A stretch of DNA of 64,000 nucleotides from Theionarchaea archaeon (GTDB lineage: Archaea > Methanobacteriota_B > Thermococci > Methanofastidiosales > SZ-28-30): contig JACVGT010000019.1 of assembly GCA_018992685.1 (NCBI GenBank), forward strand, positions 62,001 to 126,000, written 5' to 3'. Below are positions 17,920-25,081 of this stretch, one piece after another. Numbering within the stretch: the first letter of the stretch is position 1; every line of letters starts with the position of its first letter. The notes under the pieces are model-generated. The model was not told the DNA's origin and did no database searches. It was given only the letters and a program-made list of their open reading frames with translations. The position numbers were made by a program, and so were the translations under genes.

Positions 17920-18144
17920 ATGAACTGGCTCGGCAAAATTGGGGTTACGCTTTTCCTGGCAGGGTGGACGTGCTTCTTCAGTATGTTTGTTGCTGCATTC
18001 CTGGGAGGTCCGAAGTTTCTGTTCCAGATTCTCCTCATGGGATTTTCCTTGGATGCCTTTCTGGGATTTGTTCTTATGTTCATATCGGTCTTGTATGATC
18101 GGTACAGGCAGTTGAAAACCGAAGAGATTCACCCCCGGATCTAG
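17920..18144 (+). CDS. Small membrane protein, two helices
   Basis: The 74-residue product (M-N-W-L-G-K-I-G start) has two hydrophobic segments, about residues 6-29 (VTLFLAGWTCFFSMFVAAFL) and 38-58 (LLMGFSLDAFLGFVLMFISVL), followed by a charged cytoplasmic end (YDRYRQLKTEEIHPRI). I chose ATG 17920 because GGAG at 17907-17910 is nine bases upstream; ATG 17911 would touch that site. The function is unknown. It ends shortly before the promoter of the lipoate ligase gene on the same strand. Confidence 0.55.
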   Translation: MNWLGKIGVTLFLAGWTCFFSMFVAAFLGGPKFLFQILLMGFSLDAFLGFVLMFISVLYDRYRQLKTEEIHPRI

Positions 18145-18209
18145 GGATGATGCTGAAGGTGTGAGAACACGTTCTCAATGGCGCTCCTGGGTGCAGAGAG
18201 GAGAACAAC

Positions 18210-18217
18210 CTTTTTAA
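18210..18217 (+). promoter_or_regulatory. TATA box of the lipoate ligase gene
   Basis: CTTTTTAA 22-29 bases before ATG 18239. This rules out the in-frame TTG at 18221. Confidence 0.55.
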
Positions 18218-18238
18218 CATTTGACAAAACACTGTTTC

Positions 18239-19306
18239 ATGGTATGGCGCTACCTTGAAGTCAGAGAACGTGATGTGCCCAGATGCAATGCAATCCATGC
18301 TGTTCTGGCAAAGGGCATCAATCAGGGAATAACCCCCAATACTGTCTTTCTGGAGGAATGTCCAGACTATGTTCTATCTCTGGGAAGAAACCAATGTCCT
18401 GAGGAGGAAATACACATTGAAGCATGCAGAGCCCTGAATGTGAAGATTGAGCGCAGGGACACAGGAGGAGGAGCAGGGCTCATGGTCCCCGGTTCTACCT
18501 CATGGGGAGTCTGTGTTGATATTGCAGATCCTCTGGTCTCCCATGACATGAATGAAAACATGAGAAGGTTTTCTGAAGGAGTTGTGAGAGGTCTTCAGAT
18601 TTTAGGACTGAACGCCTACTTTTCCCCTGTCAATGATATTGACGTTGATGGAAAAAAAATAGGGGGAATCACTGCCCTGGTGAGAGGGAAGGCTCTCCTG
18701 ATTTATGGATCAGTGATTGCAGATTTTGACGCAGAGAAGTGGACACACGTCTCAAGGGCCCCGCCCATAAAGCTAGAGAAAAAGGGCGTTTCCTCAATAA
18801 GAAAGAGAATGACCACCCTCACGCAAGAACTGGGTGGAACGACCCCCCCTTCACAGGTTCGGGAAGCTCTTGTCAAGGGATATGAAGAAAGTCTTCATGT
18901 CACCCTGGAGAAGAAAGGGCTGTCTCCCGCTGAACTGGAGATTTGGGAAAAAGAAATCAAGCGGTTTTCTTCGCCAGATTTCGTCTTGAGACCCCGACAT
19001 CCATGTAGGCTGCGGCTGGGAAAATACGTACATCCTGCAGAAAAAGGGATTATCATTGTTTCTGTGTACCTGCTCGAGGGGAAGATAGCTGATCTCGGCA
19101 TATCGGGAGATTTCATGCAGATTTCTGATTTCGACTTTGAAGAACTGACAGGCCACCTCTTTGGCCTCCCCGCAGAAAAGGAGTGTATTTACACGGCAGT
19201 TACAAATTTCTTCCAAAAGAAGAACGCAACTCTCCTGGGAGTCACCCCGGAAGACTTTGCACAGGCAATCACTGGTGCTGTATCATCGTTTCAAGAAGAT
19301 GAGTGA
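18239..19306 (+). CDS. lplA: Lipoate-protein ligase A with C-terminal accessory domain
   Basis: The 355-residue protein belongs to the biotin/lipoyl ligase family, which activates lipoate with ATP and attaches it to a lysine of lipoyl-domain proteins. Motifs: the RRDTGGGAGLMVPGS loop (family RRxTGGGxVxHD) near 85, and the catalytic-lysine region VDGKKIGGITALVR. The last 90 residues resemble the accessory C-terminal domain of two-domain ligases (HPAEKGIIIVSVYLLEGKI, DLGISGDF). ATG 18239 is leaderless, placed by the TATA box at 18210. Its 3' end overlaps the convergent hydrogenase protease gene by 38 bases, and the likely substrate, a GcvH-like protein, is encoded just beyond. Confidence 0.87.
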   Translation: MVWRYLEVRERDVPRCNAIHAVLAKGINQGITPNTVFLEECPDYVLSLGRNQCPEEEIHIEACRALNVKIERRDTGGGAGLMVPGSTSWGVCVDIADPLVSHDMNENMRRFSEGVVRGLQILGLNAYFSPVNDIDVDGKKIGGITALVRGKALLIYGSVIADFDAEKWTHVSRAPPIKLEKKGVSSIRKRMTTLTQELGGTTPPSQVREALVKGYEESLHVTLEKKGLSPAELEIWEKEIKRFSSPDFVLRPRHPCRLRLGKYVHPAEKGIIIVSVYLLEGKIADLGISGDFMQISDFDFEELTGHLFGLPAEKECIYTAVTNFFQKKNATLLGVTPEDFAQAITGAVSSFQEDE

Positions 19307-19727
19307 TCAGACGTGCAGCCTCAGGAATCGCCTTCTGGACGGGTTCTGTCGGTGACTCAGAAAAGGTCTCTGTGTCCTGAACCTCAATTCCCACCACGAC
19401 GATGCGAGAAGGCATTTCCCCAGGAAAGAGGGTCTTCCCCAGGTTGATGGCTTCAGAGAACGACACATCATGGCTGGAAGACGTGTGAAGCGCCCCTGAG
19501 ATCTGTGATTCATTCAGAACAGAAATAGTCCCTGGAGGGTTACCAAGCTTTACTGCATCCACTACGATCACCACGTCATATCCCAGAATGTGGTCCAGCA
19601 AGGAAAATCCACCAACAGACGCCTCCACCACATTTGCCGGGACATCCTCCAGTTCTCTCACGGTAAGAATCCCCACGGCATCATCACTCAAAATGGGATT
19701 TCCAATGCCCATAACAAGTATTTTCAT
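19269..19727 (-). CDS. Hydrogenase maturation protease (HycI/HybD family)
   Basis: The 152-residue endopeptidase family removes the C-terminal peptide of [NiFe]-hydrogenase large subunits after nickel insertion. Visible motifs are VMGIGNPILSDDAVG at 5-19 with the metal-binding Asp, VVIVVDAVKLGNPPG with the second Asp, and the HTSSSHDVSF histidine region. It starts at 19727, overlapping the GcvH-like stop by four bases, so the two are co-translated. The hydrogenase large subunit in this window ends exactly after its DPCxxC motif with no peptide to remove, so the true target is either encoded elsewhere or the enzyme has another role. Confidence 0.88.
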   Translation of the reverse strand: MKILVMGIGNPILSDDAVGILTVRELEDVPANVVEASVGGFSLLDHILGYDVVIVVDAVKLGNPPGTISVLNESQISGALHTSSSHDVSFSEAINLGKTLFPGEMPSRIVVVGIEVQDTETFSESPTEPVQKAIPEAARLITHLLETMIQHQ

Positions 19728-20152
19728 TTTTTGTCCTTTTGCACAGCTTTGATTTCTGCGTCCAGCCAGTGATGTATCTCATCTCGCTCTGACATCAGGT
19801 GAGCCAGGTCATCCATAGAATCTGGTTTCACCAGAATGAGCCATCCATCACCGTACGGATCATCATGTACGGGGGAGGGAGCATCCAGGAGAGGGGCATT
19901 CGTGTCCACCACCTCTCCAGATACCGGCATGACCATTTCTCCAACCCATTTCCCCGATTCCACAGTGCCAAAGATGTCATCTCTTTCAAAGTGTGTCCCC
20001 TTTGGAGGAAGATCTACATATTCGATCTTTCCAGCCAGTTTCACTGCAAAATCGATGACACCTATCCTGAGAACATCTCCTTCACGACGTACCCATGCAT
20101 ACTCTCTGGAATAGAACAGGTCGTCAGGCATGTCGTAGTCTCCAACCTTCAT
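19724..20152 (-). CDS. gcvH: GcvH-like lipoyl-carrier protein
   Basis: The 142-residue protein has the glycine cleavage H fold: YSREYAWVRREGDVLRIGVIDFAVKLAGKIEYVDLPP, then the lipoylation site FGTVESGKWVGEM with Lys68 and MPVSGEVVDTNAPL. The start is set by the TATA box at 20173 as ATG 20152; the frame is open far upstream but untranscribed. H proteins carry lipoate between P, T and L proteins, none of which lies in this window. GcvH-like proteins also serve in sulfur oxidation (Hdr-like) systems. Here it is coupled by a 4-base overlap to a hydrogenase protease gene and faces a lipoate ligase gene. Confidence 0.87.
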   Translation of the reverse strand: MKVGDYDMPDDLFYSREYAWVRREGDVLRIGVIDFAVKLAGKIEYVDLPPKGTHFERDDIFGTVESGKWVGEMVMPVSGEVVDTNAPLLDAPSPVHDDPYGDGWLILVKPDSMDDLAHLMSERDEIHHWLDAEIKAVQKDKK

Positions 20153-20172
20153 GAAAGAAGGTACGAGACAGT

Positions 20173-20182
20173 CTATAAAAAG
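20173..20182 (-). promoter_or_regulatory. TATA box of the gcvH-protease operon
   Basis: Minus-strand CTTTTTATAG 21-30 bases before ATG 20152. This placement decides the start of the GcvH-like gene. Confidence 0.65.
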
Positions 20183-20538
20183 ATGCTGGTACTGGGAAAG
20201 AAGGTATCTCCCGCCAGTGTGCCTGTTGGACACTCCACAAGGGCTCAGCCATCCACATGGGATAGCATGGCGCGTGAGAACCCGGGGACGTCTTCCTGGC
20301 CCCGTCCCTCTCCGGACAGCAAGCACCATTACACAGGTACCCATCAGCTACTCTCTGATCCCTTCCTGCCTCATCTTTTGTGCATGGGAAGCTGTATTTG
20401 TTGTATCATTGCGAAAGAAACCACACGGAAAGAGGAAAATCAACTTCTCGGTATTTTCAGCGGGCTCTCAGCTAAAAAGAATATCTCAAAAACACAGAAC
20501 ATAAGAAAGATCGAATTACGCATTTAAGAAACCCAAAG

Positions 20539-20548
20539 ATTTATAAAG
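20539..20548 (+). promoter_or_regulatory. TATA box of a candidate small gene
   Basis: GATTTATAAA lies 20-29 bases before an ATG at 20568, the normal leaderless spacing. Confidence 0.45.
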
Positions 20549-20567
20549 TAAATGATACCCATTGTAG

Positions 20568-20768
20568 ATGATTGGGAGGGTAAATCCCCCAGAGGCTCAA
20601 CAAACTATTGCCCCCATATTCTCCTTCTTAAACACGAGGCCTCTCAAGTGGAGAGCCCATATCCCAATCAATATTGTGAGTCCATGGTCTTACTTTTTCA
20701 CCTCTCTCGCATCAGAAGGGTTCGCAGTCCCACTATATGGATTCTCCAAGCACCAGAAAGAGGCATGA
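20568..20768 (+). CDS. Candidate 66-residue protein of unknown function
   Basis: In a 730-base stretch between gcvH and the KaiC-like gene, one frame of 66 codons starts at an ATG placed 20-29 bases after a good TATA box. The product begins M-I-G-R-V-N-P-P-E-A-Q-Q-T-I and has a mildly hydrophobic middle (IPINIVSPWSYFFTSLA). I recognise no family. A second, longer frame overlaps it from 20552, but that start is too close to the TATA box. The promoter is better supported than the coding claim; an untranslated RNA is the alternative. The rest of the stretch (20183-20538) shows nothing I can name. Confidence 0.3.
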   Translation: MIGRVNPPEAQQTIAPIFSFLNTRPLKWRAHIPINIVSPWSYFFTSLASEGFAVPLYGFSKHQKEA

Positions 20769-20850
20769 CAGGATCTTTGCGGGGATTCTCCTCTTGAAGT
20801 GCATCAGGTCGCATCGCATGAATTCCAGCATCAGAAGGTGAGAACCGTAA

Positions 20851-20860
20851 TCTATAAATA
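20851..20860 (+). promoter_or_regulatory. TATA box of the KaiC-like gene
   Basis: TCTATAAATA 23-32 bases before ATG 20883; GAGAG just before the start. Confidence 0.65.
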
Positions 20861-20882
20861 TTGTCATTTGGAAAGAGAGAAC

Positions 20883-21587
20883 ATGAAAAAGGTGAAAACA
20901 GGTGTTGCTGGATTGGACAAGATGCTAAACGGCGGTCTCATTGCAGAACGACCCTATCTTGTTTCAGGTGTCCCGGGTGCAGGAAAATCTATATTCGGGA
21001 TGCAATTTCTCATGCAGGCTGTCCAGGAAGGCAAGAGTGGTATCTACATTACCATGGAAGAAAGGAAAAGGGGATTGAAGCAGAACTTCGAGGTCTTTGG
21101 CTGGGATATTGACAAAGTCCGCGTGGTGGAAGCTACGCCTGAGCTGGGCAACAACATGTGGGAAATCCGGGCTGAAGCATCCTTCATTAACATGACTCTT
21201 AACATGAACAATCTTACTGACACCATTCGACAGCATCTGGTTTCAGGCGTTGATCGGATTGTACTGGATTCAATCACCACGCTCAAGATGCTGTATCCGT
21301 CCCAGGTAGATGCCAGAAGGGAAATTCTCTCCATGATTCACTTTCTGACCGATACAGGCTGCACATCCTTGCTGCTGGCAGAGAAGTGGGATGATGGAAG
21401 ATCAATGGAAAGCTTCCTGGCAGAGGGATCAATTGAACTACGGATCATTGAAGAAAAAGGAATAAAGAAAAGGGCTATTGAAATAAAGAAAATGCGAGGG
21501 ACTGACTTCGACGAGCAGTGGAGGCCCATGAAGATCACCAGACAGGGAATCATTGTCTACGCAGATGAAGCGCTGTTCAAGCCGTGA
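20883..21587 (+). CDS. KaiC-like/RadA-superfamily ATPase (single domain)
   Basis: The 234-residue protein is a one-domain KaiC-like RecA-fold ATPase. It opens with the KaiC signature KTGVAGLDKMLNGGL, followed by the Walker A loop GVPGAGKS at 29-36, the catalytic glutamates in YITMEERKRGL, and a Walker B strand DRIVLDSITTL. Archaea carry many such proteins with regulatory or DNA-linked roles; the partner is unknown. The start at 20883 is fixed by the TATA box at 20851. The next gene starts four bases after its stop codon, so the two form an operon. Confidence 0.85.
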   Translation: MKKVKTGVAGLDKMLNGGLIAERPYLVSGVPGAGKSIFGMQFLMQAVQEGKSGIYITMEERKRGLKQNFEVFGWDIDKVRVVEATPELGNNMWEIRAEASFINMTLNMNNLTDTIRQHLVSGVDRIVLDSITTLKMLYPSQVDARREILSMIHFLTDTGCTSLLLAEKWDDGRSMESFLAEGSIELRIIEEKGIKKRAIEIKKMRGTDFDEQWRPMKITRQGIIVYADEALFKP

Positions 21588-21591
21588 TACC

Positions 21592-22023
21592 ATGTTTGAA
21601 GTGGCCATTTCTTTGAACAGCAAAGAGGCCAGTTCACGACTTTTGGCGTTGCTAGAAGAACAGAAATTCGATTATCAGATCATCAGAGGAATCCGTGACC
21701 CAGAAGGATACAGGGAGCTGGAAGTGAGAGTGCTCTATCCCTCGATTTTCTGGGTTACCATTACACCCTCGAAAGACAAGAAATTCAAGGTTGCATCATT
21801 ATTCAGTGTACATGGGTTAGAAAGCAAATTCGAGCAACAGGGAGAAACGTACGAGCTGGGACCTCAACTGGCCCGTCAGCACATGGAAAGTCTGCTCTTC
21901 AAGTTCATTTACGCAGGGGAAAGACCTTGGAGTTTTGAGAAGGGCTCCTTCTTCTCTCGGGTGGAGCCAGAAAAAGTAGCCGCCAAGCAGAAATGGGAAA
22001 AATTTTTGGGAGAGGAACTGTAG
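21592..22023 (+). CDS. Conserved-looking protein of unknown function, paired with KaiC-like ATPase
   Basis: The 143-residue protein begins M-F-E-V-A-I-S-L-N-S-K-E-A. It shows a compact alpha/beta pattern: a helix (SSRLLALLEEQKFDY), strands LEVRVLYPSIFWVTITPS and FKVASLFSVHG, then a helical C-terminus ending EKVAAKQKWEKFLGEEL. There is no membrane segment or metal motif. Start ATG 21592 lies four bases after the KaiC-like stop and is preceded by GTGAT. I do not recognise the family. The tight coupling suggests it works with the ATPase. Confidence 0.65.
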   Translation: MFEVAISLNSKEASSRLLALLEEQKFDYQIIRGIRDPEGYRELEVRVLYPSIFWVTITPSKDKKFKVASLFSVHGLESKFEQQGETYELGPQLARQHMESLLFKFIYAGERPWSFEKGSFFSRVEPEKVAAKQKWEKFLGEEL

Positions 22024-22031
22024 AACCAGAA

Positions 22032-22229
22032 CTATCCTCCCTGAGTAAAAGCCATGAGCAAGAACCAGCCGATGATTACTGCAAAAGACCCGTAGAACAG
22101 CAATTGAGTCCTTCGAGCTTTCTTTCTCCTCTCTTCGTAGATACTTTCACATCGATCCGAGCAGAACTTTTCATCTGTCGGAATTGCTTTTTCGCAAATA
22201 ATGCAGTGTCTGTGTTGCTGAATTGCCAT
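22032..22229 (-). CDS. DUF2116-type zinc-ribbon membrane protein
   Basis: This 65-residue protein has a short zinc ribbon at the start (HRHCIICEKAIP...KFCSDRCESIYEERRKKARR) with four cysteines in CxxC and CxxxC pairs, followed by one membrane helix (LLFYGSFAVIIGWFLLMAF). This is the DUF2116 arrangement, known only in archaea and without an assigned role. The ATG at 22229 is preceded by GGTGATGAC and a TATA box at 22259. It is convergent with the KaiC-like operon. Confidence 0.8.
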   Translation of the reverse strand: MAIQQHRHCIICEKAIPTDEKFCSDRCESIYEERRKKARRTQLLFYGSFAVIIGWFLLMAFTQGG

Positions 22230-22258
22230 GTCATCACCTACACCGGTTTCAAGAGCAC

Positions 22259-22267
22259 ACTTATAAG
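22259..22267 (-). promoter_or_regulatory. TATA box of the DUF2116 gene
   Basis: Minus-strand CCTTATAAG 30-38 bases upstream of ATG 22229, with GGTGAT in the short leader. Confidence 0.6.
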
Positions 22268-22341
22268 GGTTTGCATGATCATTATCATCTTCAAAATGCA
22301 GAAAACCTCACCAGAAGCTGCAGGATTTGTCACAACCATCG

Positions 22342-22716
22342 TCACGTCTCGAGGTATCCCTCATCATCAACCTCTCCGAACAGGCTTTGCATCATTTCCT
22401 CCATGAATTCTCTTCCCTTGTTGAACAATTCCCTGCCCCTGTCAGTAATAGCGTAGTATTTCCGATTGGGTCTTCCTTCTTTGCTTTCCACCCATTCCGT
22501 AGTTACATACCCTTCCTTTTTCAGGTTGTAAAAGACCACATAGCTGGTAACAGTGGCAGCCTCCCACTCAAACCGGTTCCTTATCTGTTTTTTTATCTCA
22601 TATGCATACATCGGTCGCTCCATCAGCAGGCGTAGCACGTACAGCCACATGACTTCTTTGGTCATCTTGGTTTTCAGTCGCTCCAGTGGCACTATATCAC
22701 CATCATTTCTAATCAT
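22342..22716 (-). CDS. PadR-family transcriptional regulator
   Basis: The 124-residue protein is a short PadR-type winged helix: VLRLLMERPMYAYEIKKQI, then ATVTSYVVFYNLKKEGYVTTEW, then GRPNRKYYAITDRGRELF with the beta wing, and a C-terminal dimerisation helix. PadR proteins repress neighbouring genes and respond to small molecules. It is divergent from inositol-phosphate synthase, and the two share an AT-only TATATA core at about 22763-22774, so it may control that gene. The ATG at 22716 has AAAGGA upstream. A second TATA-like TTTTAAAGG at 22723 would instead favour the in-frame GTG at 22692. Confidence 0.85.
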   Translation of the reverse strand: MIRNDGDIVPLERLKTKMTKEVMWLYVLRLLMERPMYAYEIKKQIRNRFEWEAATVTSYVVFYNLKKEGYVTTEWVESKEGRPNRKYYAITDRGRELFNKGREFMEEMMQSLFGEVDDEGYLET

Positions 22717-22762
22717 TGATTCCTTTAAAACATTTTTGCCGGTGCACTATTTTCTAACCATA

Positions 22763-22774
22763 AAATATATAAAG
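22763..22774 (+). promoter_or_regulatory. TATA box of inositol-phosphate synthase, possibly shared
   Basis: AAATATATAAAG 21-32 bases before the ATG at 22795. The TATATA core is symmetric, so it could also fire toward the PadR gene. Confidence 0.6.
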
Positions 22775-22794
22775 CATATGTCAGTACTAGTTCC

Positions 22795-23886
22795 ATGGCG
22801 AAAATCAAGATCGCAATAGCAGGAGTAGGGAATTGTGCCTCCTCTCTCATACAAGGACTGGAATACTACAAGAATGCAGAACCTGAACAAGTGATCGGAT
22901 TAATGCATCATGATGTGAATGGGTATGAACTCTCAGATGTTGAAGTAGTTTGTGCTTTTGATATCGATGAACGGAAAGTGGGGAAGGACGTGTCCCAGGC
23001 CATTTTTGCTCCCCCCAACTGCACGGTAGTGTTTTCGGAGGTTCCCTATCGTGGAATAGAGGTTAAGATGGGCCCCGTTCTGGATGGAGTTGCCCCTCAC
23101 ATGGCACAATACGATGAAGACAAGACCTTCAAACCAAAGAATTCCGAGCCCTGCGATGTAGTGGAAGAGCTCAAGAAGAGCAAGGCTGATATGCTGATCA
23201 ACTATGTTCCTGTGGGATCCGAGCAGGCTGCCCAATTCTATGCTCAGGCCTGTCTGGACGCAGGATGTGGATTCGTTAACTGTATGCCCGTGTTCATTGC
23301 ATCTAATCTAGCATGGGGAAAGAAATTTGAGAAAGCAGGAATACCAGTTGTGGGAGATGACATCAAATCCCAGCTGGGAGCTACTATTGTTCACAGAGTC
23401 CTTACCAAATTATTCAACGATAGAGGGATTAAACTGGATCGGACGTACCAGCTCAATACTGGAGGAAATACAGATTTCTTGAACATGCTAGCCATGGATC
23501 GATTGAAGTCCAAGAAGATCTCCAAGACTGAGGCAGTGCAGTCCCAGCTCGATACACCACTCAACCCAGACAACATCCATATTGGACCTTCCGATTATGT
23601 GCCCTGGCAGAAAGACAATAAGATCTGTTTTCTGCACATGGGGGGACGGATGTTTGGAAGTGTTCCTCTTGAATTGGAGCTCCGGTTGTCAGTAATTGAT
23701 TCTCCGAATTCGGGAGGATGTGCCATTGATGCCATCAGGTGCCTTAAATTAGCTCTTGACCGAGGAATTTCAGGCCCGCTGCTGTCCATCTCATCGTATA
23801 CAATGAAACATCCGCCTGTTCAGTACTCAGATTCGGAAGCCCGAATCTTCGTAGAAGAGTACATCAAAGGAACAAGAGAGCGCTAA
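22795..23886 (+). CDS. ino1: Inositol-3-phosphate synthase
   Basis: The 363-residue enzyme converts glucose 6-phosphate to myo-inositol 1-phosphate with NAD. It shows the NAD loop IAIAGVGNCASSLIQGL, CAFDIDERKVGKD, INYVPVGSEQAAQFYAQ, PVVGDDIKSQLGATIVHR, QLNTGGNTDFLNM and the substrate-lysine region SKKISKTEAVQS, then IGPSDYVPWQKD. Archaea use the product for inositol-phosphate lipids and the osmolyte di-myo-inositol phosphate. The length is typical of the short prokaryotic form. It is monocistronic and divergent from a PadR regulator. Confidence 0.95.
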   Translation: MAKIKIAIAGVGNCASSLIQGLEYYKNAEPEQVIGLMHHDVNGYELSDVEVVCAFDIDERKVGKDVSQAIFAPPNCTVVFSEVPYRGIEVKMGPVLDGVAPHMAQYDEDKTFKPKNSEPCDVVEELKKSKADMLINYVPVGSEQAAQFYAQACLDAGCGFVNCMPVFIASNLAWGKKFEKAGIPVVGDDIKSQLGATIVHRVLTKLFNDRGIKLDRTYQLNTGGNTDFLNMLAMDRLKSKKISKTEAVQSQLDTPLNPDNIHIGPSDYVPWQKDNKICFLHMGGRMFGSVPLELELRLSVIDSPNSGGCAIDAIRCLKLALDRGISGPLLSISSYTMKHPPVQYSDSEARIFVEEYIKGTRER

Positions 23887-24006
23887 CACTGCAACACGGA
23901 ATTGCGGGGATTCTCTTTTCTTCTTCTGCCCGCCTGCAATGGTACGCTGTAATTCCCTCTGCCGTCACAATCTCTTTGAGGGTCCTGTGTCACACTGCGG
24001 GAAATG

Positions 24007-24747
24007 CTACAGTTCCATGGGGGCCAGGTAGAAGGTCAGCCTGAGCCCTTCCACAGGAAAGCTTATTCGTAAGGGAAGGTTCTTGTTTCCCATGTTGATG
24101 CGCACTCTGTCTGAAATATAGGAAGAATGGAGAAAACTGATGAGGTAACCCAAATTAAATCTGGAACAACACTTCTCTTTAACTTCAAATTGCTTTATTG
24201 ATTCACTACTCCTCTCAATGCAGATTCTTGCTCTTTCTGTGTCCCCTTCGGCAGATATGACCAGTGCTTCAGGTGTAGCCTCAAACAAGACAGAATTAGC
24301 AACTATGGCAGCGTCACCAATCCCTTCCTTGAACACAGAAACATCCATCTCTATGGAAACGGGATAATCCACATCAATGGACGGCAAAACCTCCACCTGG
24401 GGTTCCAGCAGCAGGCACTGGAACTGACGTTCGATGGAACTCTTCAGGATAAAATCCATGGTTCCCCCATTCAATTCCATGAACATGCCATCCCCCATAT
24501 GAATTCTCCTGGATACTTTCCTAAGCGCATTCATGGAAAGGCCAATAGTCTGCTCGTCCGTAGAAGAATATTCATTGAAGAACGAGCTGTACAAATCTAA
24601 TTCCACCTTGCACACGAGTGAAGGATCACAGGCTTCCATGCTCAGTTGGTTCTCCCTCAAAAAGAAGATGGCCTCATCTACAAGGTCAGACATTGATTCT
24701 ATAATGTATTTCAAGTTCTTGGCGTCACTGAGGAAAGCCCTGAACAT
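24007..24747 (-). CDS. pcn: DNA polymerase sliding clamp (PCNA)
   Basis: The 246-residue protein has the PCNA ring fold in two repeats: FRAFLSDAKNLKYIIESMSDLVDEAIFFL, the centre-loop and interdomain region ending with PQVEVLPSIDVDYPVSIEM, the second repeat F-K-E-G-I-G-D-A-A, and the C-terminal LTFYLAPMEL with the typical acidic end. It encircles DNA as a trimer and tethers polymerase, ligase and other PIP-box proteins. ATG 24747 lies 23-31 bases from a TATA box at 24770. The opposite strand of that promoter drives a decayed gene. Confidence 0.92.
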   Translation of the reverse strand: MFRAFLSDAKNLKYIIESMSDLVDEAIFFLRENQLSMEACDPSLVCKVELDLYSSFFNEYSSTDEQTIGLSMNALRKVSRRIHMGDGMFMELNGGTMDFILKSSIERQFQCLLLEPQVEVLPSIDVDYPVSIEMDVSVFKEGIGDAAIVANSVLFEATPEALVISAEGDTERARICIERSSESIKQFEVKEKCCSRFNLGYLISFLHSSYISDRVRINMGNKNLPLRISFPVEGLRLTFYLAPMEL

Positions 24748-24769
24748 AGTGATTTTCTTCTTTCTAGGC

Positions 24770-24778
24770 TATTAAAGC
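24770..24778 (-). promoter_or_regulatory. TATA box between pcn and a decayed divergent gene
   Basis: TATTAAAG on the plus strand and CTTTAATA on the minus strand. It is 23-31 bases from the PCNA ATG and 17-25 bases from a GTG on the other side. Confidence 0.5.
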
Positions 24779-24794
24779 TTTCGCTCAATCGGGT

Positions 24795-25040
24795 GTGTTC
24801 AATGAGGAAGCGATTTTTCTGTTACATACAGATGGAACCAGGTATTCCTATTTTGGAGACTATCCCGAGATTAAATGATTTTTAGAAAAATATGAGTACT
24901 CTAGTTACTATGCAAAGGAAGAATATGCTGCTTCTGAAGAATGATCACAAAATGCAGAATATCTTGCTGGAAAAGAATTGACCAGGACAATGGAGAATTG
25001 GGAGGTACCTTCCTACAAAAACCAGCAAAATAGTAAGGCT
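24795..25040 (+). pseudogene. Decayed small gene with two in-frame TGA codons
   Basis: From a GTG at 24795 one frame reads M-F-N-E-E-A-I-F-L-L-H-T-D-G, then FGDYPEIK, a TGA at 24876-24878, then FLEKYEYSSYYAKEEYAASEE, a second TGA at 24942-24944, then S-Q-N-A-E-Y-L-A-G-K-E-L and TRTMENWEVPS. All three pieces are in the same frame and look like one protein. The family is unknown. It lies opposite PCNA, sharing its promoter region, and runs toward the C25 peptidase. TGA is an ordinary stop elsewhere here, so decay or sequence error is the simplest reading. Confidence 0.4.
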
Positions 25041-25081
25041 GCAATAACCTTAAATGGAAAGAAAAAGAAAAGAAAGAAGGA

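Noticed and set aside
24876..24944. Selenocysteine or tryptophan reading of the two TGA codons
   Set aside because: TGA is a normal stop for several genes in the window, no SECIS-like structure or selenoprotein gene was recognised, and two TGA codons in one small protein is unlikely.
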